A stretch of DNA of 64,000 nucleotides from Cordilura impudica (taxonomy: Eukaryota; Arthropoda; Insecta; Diptera; Scathophagidae): positions 199,701,026-199,765,025 of the forward strand of contig OY821521.1 of assembly GCA_963682025.1 (NCBI GenBank). Direction: 5' to 3'. Position numbers and translations under genes: made by a program. The number at the start of each line of letters is the position of its first letter. The stretch's first letter is position 1. Of this stretch, positions 58,573 to 64,000 are shown one piece after another. The notes beneath the pieces are model-generated. The model saw only the letters and a program-made list of their open reading frames with translations, did not search any database and was not told the DNA's origin.

Positions 58573-59138
58573 TTCGCTTTTAAATTGCGAATTTGAAAAT
58601 TCTAAAAATTTTCTCCTTGTGTTCATATTTATGCTAAGAATTTGTTTAGATTTGAAAACTAACCAAAAAATGCTTCCCTAAAAAAAAATTGTAACGTCTT
58701 AAAATGTCCATGGATTTTTATGATTGTGAGCTTGTTTTCTTTGGAGAAGGGTCGACTATTTGTAAAAAATATCAAATTGGGGTGGACATTTTTTTTTCTA
58801 TTTTTCCTACGACAATATATAAATTTTTCACGCTAATTTTTACAGAAAAAACGACGTTTTTTTAAATATATATACCGCTGGCATCAAAACTGTTTAGCCA
58901 ATTTGAAAACTTTTAAGGAAAGGTTTGTAGAGGGTTTAATTATCTTTAATTTGTGTGAATACTTATGAAGAGCGGTCTAGGGACACCCAAGATATACCCA
59001 ATTTTGTAGGTGCAGACTCCAAAATTGTGAAAACTGGTCCATAGAAAAAATTTTTAAAATTCATATTCATGTTAAGGAGGTCAAAATCCATGGGAAAAGT
59101 GATTCCAGATCTCAAAGGCAAAAAATTGTAGGCTGGTG
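58573..59138 (-). repeat. Right long inverted arm of the nested transposon
   Basis: Reverse complement of 55782-56453 with scattered mismatches. In both arms CCATGGATTTTGACC, GAATACTTATGAAGAGCGGTCT and CAAATTGGGGTGGACATTTTT lie in the same order from the end. Confidence 0.8.
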
Positions 59139-59141
59139 TAA

Positions 59142-59215
59142 TGCAGCAATTTTTTTTTATTAATAACATCTTTTTCGGGCTTATTTAGACTCTTTCCAAA
59201 ACCCATTTTTTTGTA
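59142..59215 (-). pseudogene. Tc1-like transposase, N-terminal segment
   Basis: On the minus strand ATG at about 59206 reads MGFGKSLNKPEKDVINKKK up to the nested insertion. It continues as ALLKHSDR at 55781 after removal of the insertion. It is the start of the first helix-turn-helix of the transposase. One A too many in the A run shifts the frame. Confidence 0.75.
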
Positions 59216-59817
59216 CAAACATATACTTTTGAGAAATTTTTTTTGTATTCAAAGTTTATATTTTATCATTAAAATGTTAAAACATGTGTTTACGATTCAA
59301 ATTGCACACAGTAACTGATTTTTGTCATTACTGCGTTCAAACACATTTCTCTCTAAAAAACAATAATATAAAAAAATAAAAAATATTTTCTTTTAAATAT
59401 CCGTTACACTAGTAATTGCTTTTGTTTTGCTTAAAACCGTAAAAATAAAAGTAACTGCTAGAATCCTCAGGCAAATTAAGTAACTTAAATATAATAAATC
59501 AAGTACGGCCAAAGGAATGTCTATGACTGTACAATAGATTTATTTTAATAACTACCATATACATAAACACAATTCTTCTGAAATAAAAGTATCTGCAATA
59601 ACAAAAATAGTTCAAGGTACCAGTCAAAGTCTCTATACAAATTATTCGCTTAATTTAATTGAAGCAACATTTCTAACCCAAGAATAACATGATTCAATCC
59701 TAAATATAGGCGACTGCATTAAACCTAAAATGTTTCTAAAGGACAATGATTCGAATTCCTGACACACGCGATAGAGCAAACGTGTTAATTTCTCTCCATA
59801 TTTTCCTTTATTATCTA

Positions 59818-60280
59818 TATATGGGATGTTTCATGTCAAGTGATACAACTTTTAAAACCGATGTCTTCCGATCGGGATGAAGTTTGCACCAAGGTTAGTC
59901 CTATTGGATAGTAGTTTATACACAATATTTCAACAAGATAGGTCCAGAATTCTTTGAGTTAGGGGGGGTCAAAATTTGACATTTTGATCAAACAGGTGTT
60001 TTTCTCATCCATGTAACTTTTTACCTATTGTTCTTAGCAAAATTTGTCCCAAGTAGTTTTAATAGCTATTTCTTCAATCTTTCGGAGAAAGAATTAAAAA
60101 AAAATTTTTTTTTTTTTTTTGCAAAATTTCTTTGACTTTTTCTTTTTTGCTCAAAAAAAAGCTTAGGTTTTTCCTTTAAGAACTTTATAATCGCTTAGTG
60201 AGATGCGAGTGGGATATCTATCAAAAAAATATTTTGTAAGACAACGGTTTTTCAATTTTTACCATATGCACCATTTTGAT
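59818..60280 (-). repeat. Interspersed repeat family F, reverse copy
   Basis: GGGATGTTTCATGTCAAGTG, CCGATGTCTTCCGATCGGGA, TTACCTATTGTTCTTAGCAA, AATAGCTATTTCTTCAATCT and GCTTAGTGAGATGCGAGTGG are the reverse complement of blocks at 22475-21960. Confidence 0.78.
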
Positions 60281-60524
60281 TTTTTTCCCTATTTGTGTTT
60301 CTAAAACCATAAAAATAAAGCATATACTGAGAAATTATACAAACTAACCTTTCCGACGGTATGTAACATACCTAACCAAAATTTCATACCTTCGACACTC
60401 TAATATCCGCATTATGTCAACCTCAGGAAAAAAATCACTTTTTTCTATAGAAATGTTGAAAAATTATTTTTTTGTATTTATTTGTAATAAGTATTAAATT
60501 AATATATAATAATAATAAAAAAAA

Positions 60525-60612
60525 AGATAGATATTCCGCTCGCATCCTACTAAGCGACCAAAAAGCTCTTAAAGGAAAAAAATTAAGATTTTTGTTATTT
60601 TTTTAAAAAAAT
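60525..60612 (+). repeat. Interspersed repeat family F, short direct copy
   Basis: GATATTCCGCTCGCATCCTA-CTAAGCGACCAAAAAGCTCT-TAAAGGAAAAAA. It is inverted relative to 60170-60215, so the two form arms around a loop of about 300 bp. Confidence 0.7.
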
Positions 60613-62690
60613 TTTTTCCGAAAAAGCTTTGAAAATATTGTGTCCGGAAATTTTTCGAAAATATATACTTATTTTTCTCCAAAATCTGACGAGATGCAAA
60701 AATAAAAGTAATTTAAGTTATTTGTTTTAGAAAAATAATTTTTTTCAGAAATTTATTAGGAGCTCACAAGAATATGAAGGAATTTACATTTAAAAGTACT
60801 TTTTAAAAAAACTTTTCGGCCCGATAAATGAAAATAGAAATAGCTTTTAGTTCCAAAGATCGTCGTCTTTATGGATCGAAATATTTAAATTAATTTTTTT
60901 TGTAATTTTCATATCCATAAAACTTGGAAGTCCTCTAAAATGAAAAAAAGATTTATAAAAAATGGAAAACTGACAACGCAGTTTTGCTATATACGATCTC
61001 TACTTTCATGTGTATATGGTCCTGTTCAAGTCCAACAAGTACTATACAGCATTTTTTAACACTGATTGGTGTATCGTTAAAAAACATTTTTTTTTAAATA
61101 TATCTTTTGAATCCTTATATCTTCCAATTATACCAATGAAAGAGTCAGAAAATTCATCTAGTTAAGAGGCTTTAATTTCTTATATTGCTCCAATAACAAA
61201 AACCATCTAAGTTTTCTTTTCTTTGTCTTGTTTTAAAATGTGAAATTAATCAAAGTTATGCAGTGGCCTTCGAAAATCAATTCGGTTTTCTTTTCGTCAT
61301 CTTATCGAAATTAGAAATTAGAAATTTTATTGAAAATGTTTAACGAGAATTAGTTATTTAAAAAAAAAAAATAATAACTGCAAAAGTATTGTTCCTTTAG
61401 CAACTCCTTTATCTCTATGTCAGATATTAATTAAATTTTTAATATCTTTGCTTTTCTACTCGCAATGAAACCCTCTTCGTTTTATTGTTTACTTTTGCTG
61501 CAACAATTATTTCTGGTGATTCTAATGCCAAACCAACTAAAAAGCAAATGAGCCAAGAAATTTAATATGAGGCTACAAAAGCAAAAACTAAATATAATTT
61601 TCCAGCGTCTCTTCTATGAAACACAAAAATTATAATTACAATAATAATAATAATTATATAGAATGATTACCAGTGACTTCGCTATTATACCGAAAGTAAG
61701 ATAGTAACCCAACAAACAGTAACAAGCAAAAATTTATAAATTTAATTTCACAGCAAAAAAAAATGTGGTCATTTAAAAAAAAAACATACTTTTGCATTTG
61801 ATACTTCTGGTTCGAAGGACCAATAAATAGTAATTAAATAAAGCAACTGTTTCGTTTCAACATTTGTATAATACAGAATTTTATTATAAAATCAAACTTC
61901 TTAAGAGCTAAGTACAGTAATCTTAAAACTTAACTAAATCTAAATTTCCTTACCCACAAGATGCATTGAAATGCTTATAGTAAGTTATCATGCAGACATT
62001 AAATTTATTATTGCGTGTGATACAGTTTTACCCAATGCCCTAAACTGATATACATTGCAGTATGATAACATAGGAGTATTTGGAAATATTAAAAATGTAA
62101 AAATAAAGGTAAAAGATACATTAAACAGAATTATTTAATAATAAATGATCATTTCAGCAGTAGAACTAAAATTCTAATCGTATTCATATCTTAACAAACG
62201 GTATATGAATATTTGCTGTATCTAATTTCATTATTCTCTATAAAAATAAAAAATCTTTATTTTCGATCTTTTGCAACATCTTTGAAAGTACTTTGCAATA
62301 ACTTCCAAATATTTCAATATAAAGTACTAACTAACAGTATAAAGTGAAGTCATACTGAAAAAAATACCTTTACGGTGCTTCGAAAGTAGCAGTGGAAAAT
62401 TTTCTATCCATTCTGTCTATTCTTCCAAAAATTTCATTATAAATTTATCGTGACATCCTATTACGAAATACCAAGCGTGTATTAAATTCAACATATTTTG
62501 ACTTATAAAAAAACATCAAAAATCATTTTTTACAACTCCCAAGCACTCTACTTAGAACAAACCTCCAGGATCCATAAAAGACAACTTCCGTCCAATCACC
62601 AACCCGTGTTAAATATATTGGAGCTGATTATATTTTTCACTGCATACAGTATACTAGTTTGGGATCGTTTTCATTTCTTTGGCTATTCAT
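60613..62690. other. AT-rich spacer, no gene recognised
   Basis: No protein, RNA gene or TIR pair found. Short AAT-type simple repeat at 61645-61660. Confidence 0.4.
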
Positions 62691-62692
62691 TT

Positions 62693-63530
62693 TATACCCT
62701 ATAGCACAATATGGGCATTCCTCCATAATATCGATCCACCCAAATTAACTTTTTTTTTTGAGCCCATATAGCGATGTCCGTCCATCCGTCCGCCTGTTCG
62801 TCTGACAGTTCTTTTGTCCTTCCGTCCATCTGTCTGTCCGTCCGTCCATCCGTCTTTCTGTCCATACATCTGTCCGTCCGTCCCTCCGTCCCTTCGTTTG
62901 TTCTCCAACCATTTGTGTGTCCGTCCGACCTTCCATCCGTCTATCCGACCATATGTCCGTCCGTTCATTTGTCTGCCCGTCCAGGTCTGTGTGTCCATTT
63001 AAATCTTGTAATATGATTATATTTTAACGAAATTCGGGACATAAGGTTTTATCGTCCATAGGACGAACCTTGTTGAAAATGATGAATATCGGTCCATGTT
63101 TATACCTAGTCCCCATAAAACTTACCCCCATGAGATCGACTTAAATTGCCATAAGATCCGAATTATCATTATTATTATTATTACCGTCAAATTGGGCTTG
63201 TATATGTTTATTACATCGATTAATCAATAGGTTAAAAATAAACCGTGGAGGGCAATTCTGAGTAATAGCCGCTATATCTTCATATATTTCTTCTCCATCT
63301 CCATATATTTCTTTGTATATGTCTTTGCTAAAAATAAGTGACTTTTGGAAAAATCCGGTCAGGATCGGAGCTTTTTCCCCTATATAGCCCCACATAAATA
63401 TAACATCATTTTATTACCTGCGGGTAAAAAAAATTAAAAACAATGCCACTCAAATTTGGTTTATGTTTATTTTCTATACCCAATTAGTTGAGACTTTTCT
63501 TTAATTGCATGGTATAAGGTATCTTATTTG
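62693..63530 (-). mobile_element. Repeat family B, diverged long copy, reverse orientation
   Basis: ATACCCTATAGCACAATATGGGCAT at the left, a long TCCGTCCATCTGTC minisatellite at 62776-62992, GGTCCATGTTTATACCTAGT-CCCCAT, ATTGCCATAAGATCCGAATT and ATTGCATGGTATAAGGTATC at the right follow the family in reverse. The array has expanded to over 200 bp here, and frames open across it on both strands are artefacts of the repeat. Confidence 0.78.
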
Positions 63531-63664
63531 TTTTTTGCTGGGTCTATATGTATTTCATTCAAAAATTTTAAATAAAATAATGAAAAAATTAAAAAAAAAA
63601 ATTATTCGAATTTTAATTATCTTTTTAATATCCTCCAGTATTTATTTCTCTATTATTTTTTAAT

Positions 63665-63731
<67 letters not shown>

Positions 63732-63900
63732 CTTTATTTATTTTATGTTTTTGTTTTAAACTTTTGTAATCAAATCGCTAAAATTATTTATAATGTGATA
63801 ATATTAATAACTCAAATTCAAATTGCCATAATATTTTTTATTCAAATTAAAATTATTTTAACATTTTTTCATTCGTTATTTATTTACAATTACTTTTAAT
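63531..63900. repeat. (TTTA)n microsatellite and AT-rich flank
   Basis: About seventeen perfect TTTA units at 63662-63731; otherwise A/T-rich with no signal. Confidence 0.85.
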
Positions 63901-63902
63901 AT

Positions 63903-64000
63903 TTACTAGCAAAGCCCAGCCCTAGAAATTCGAGTGCAAATTCTAGGAAAATTTATTTTTTTCATTTAATAAAAATTTTTATAAGAGCCTTAAGGTATGC
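63903..64000 (-). repeat. Repeat family D, 3' end, reverse orientation, cut by window edge
   Basis: TACTAGCAAAGCCCAGCCCT, GAAATTCGAGTGCAAATTCT-AGG and AAGAGCCTTAAGGTATGC are the reverse complement of the family D 3' part (GCATACCTTTAGGGTCTTTA in copies 2-4). Confidence 0.7.

Larger units (their letters stand above)
55782..59138 (+). mobile_element. Unclassified DNA transposon with about 0.6-kb inverted arms, 3357 bp
   Basis: The outer bases are CACCAGCC at 55782 and its complement GGCTGGTG at 59138. The first about 670 bp (to 56453) and last about 570 bp (from 58573) are diverged reverse complements; shared blocks include GATCTGGAATCACTTTTCCC-ATGGATTTTGACC, GGTGTCCCTAGACCGCTCTT-CATAAG and AATATGAACACAAGGAGAAA. 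TAA at 55779-55781 and 59139-59141 is the target duplication: removing the element rejoins the Tc1 protein as NKKKIAALLKHSDR. The plus-strand gene in the middle (56695-58467) encodes a DDE-like protein. The 3-bp TWA duplication would fit PIF/Harbinger, but the protein is not a typical Harbinger transposase. Confidence 0.85.
54650..59531 (-). mobile_element. Tc1-like transposon (54652-59529) split by a nested element
   Basis: The left end is CAGTCATACACATTCGTTTG at 54652. The right end on the reverse strand is CAGTCATAGACATTCCTTTG at 59529. TA lies outside both (54650-54651 and 59530-59531). Second inner copies of the end word occur at 54842 (GTCGTTTGAATGCACTTTG) and 59331 (GCGTTCAAACACATTTC), as in Tc1-like elements with paired binding sites. 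Without the nested 3357-bp element and its duplication it would be about 1.5 kb, a normal size. The transposase is on the minus strand. Confidence 0.88.

Noticed and set aside
59745..59790. GATTCGAATTCCTGACACACGCGATAG resembling a tRNA T-arm
   Set aside because: No acceptor, D or anticodon stem of proper length can be drawn around it.
62699..63016. Long open frames on both strands across the TCCGTCC/GGACGGA tract
   Set aside because: The tract is a minisatellite of 4-bp-based units lacking stops in several frames. It lies at the array position of repeat family B, and the peptides are Pro/Ser/Val or Arg/Thr/Asp/Gly repeats.
1..64000. CRISPR arrays, bacterial operons, ribosome binding sites, rho-independent terminators
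   Set aside because: Spliced, AT-rich, transposon-dominated eukaryotic DNA; tandem repeats here lack uniform spacers, and no prokaryotic gene organisation is present.

Overview
This is a strongly AT-rich stretch of animal nuclear DNA. The mix of repeats (mariner and Tc1-like, hAT, piggyBac-like and Transib-like transposons, LINEs, and interspersed elements carrying short GACG/GACGGACA arrays) suggests an insect, most likely a higher fly (Diptera, Brachycera). The species cannot be named from this window. I recognise no host protein-coding gene, tRNA or rRNA. Almost everything that can be interpreted is mobile-element DNA, much of it nested, lying in unannotatable AT-rich sequence that could be intergenic or deep intron.

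Layout. 1-3737: 3' part of a decayed LINE (ORF1 tail, endonuclease, reverse transcriptase, TAAA-type tail) next to, and probably inserted in, a piggyBac-like transposase remnant (3738-4580). 7751-9934: complete-ended but decayed hAT element with perfect 8-bp target-site duplications (TSDs) and two inferred introns. 12299-12702 and 23532-23935: two 404-bp palindromic MITEs in opposite orientation, each with a 3-bp TWA duplication; a half copy lies at 47969-48079. 16.7-19.1 kb: degenerate AT-rich satellite-like sequence split by an almost intact mariner-family element (17254-18559, one internal stop). 21.7-33 kb: a patchwork of several unnamed interspersed families, a short hairpin MITE (28397-28555) and a possible hammerhead-like motif near 30300. 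33455-35328 and 39768-43277: two Transib-type elements of the RAG1-core transposase family, each with exact 5-bp duplications and ends that look like recombination signal sequences (heptamer, 22/23-bp spacer, A-rich nonamer). The second sits inside a LINE reverse-transcriptase sequence that also took a second insertion (43390-44188). 48660-50644 (minus): a third, decayed transposase gene of the same family. 54652-59529: a Tc1-like element split by a 3.36-kb transposon with roughly 570-670-bp inverted arms, a 3-bp duplication and a spliced DDE-like gene of a type I cannot assign to a superfamily. 62.7-63.5 kb: another copy of the GACG-array family, then a TTTA microsatellite.

How the parts relate. 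The genes here do not form a pathway; the window is a record of successive insertions. In three places the duplication lets the interrupted reading frame of the older element be followed across the insertion site (Transib in LINE, GACG-family element in LINE, long-arm element in Tc1), which dates the insertions relative to one another. The most interesting material is the pair of RAG1-like elements with RSS-like ends and the unclassified long-inverted-repeat transposon.
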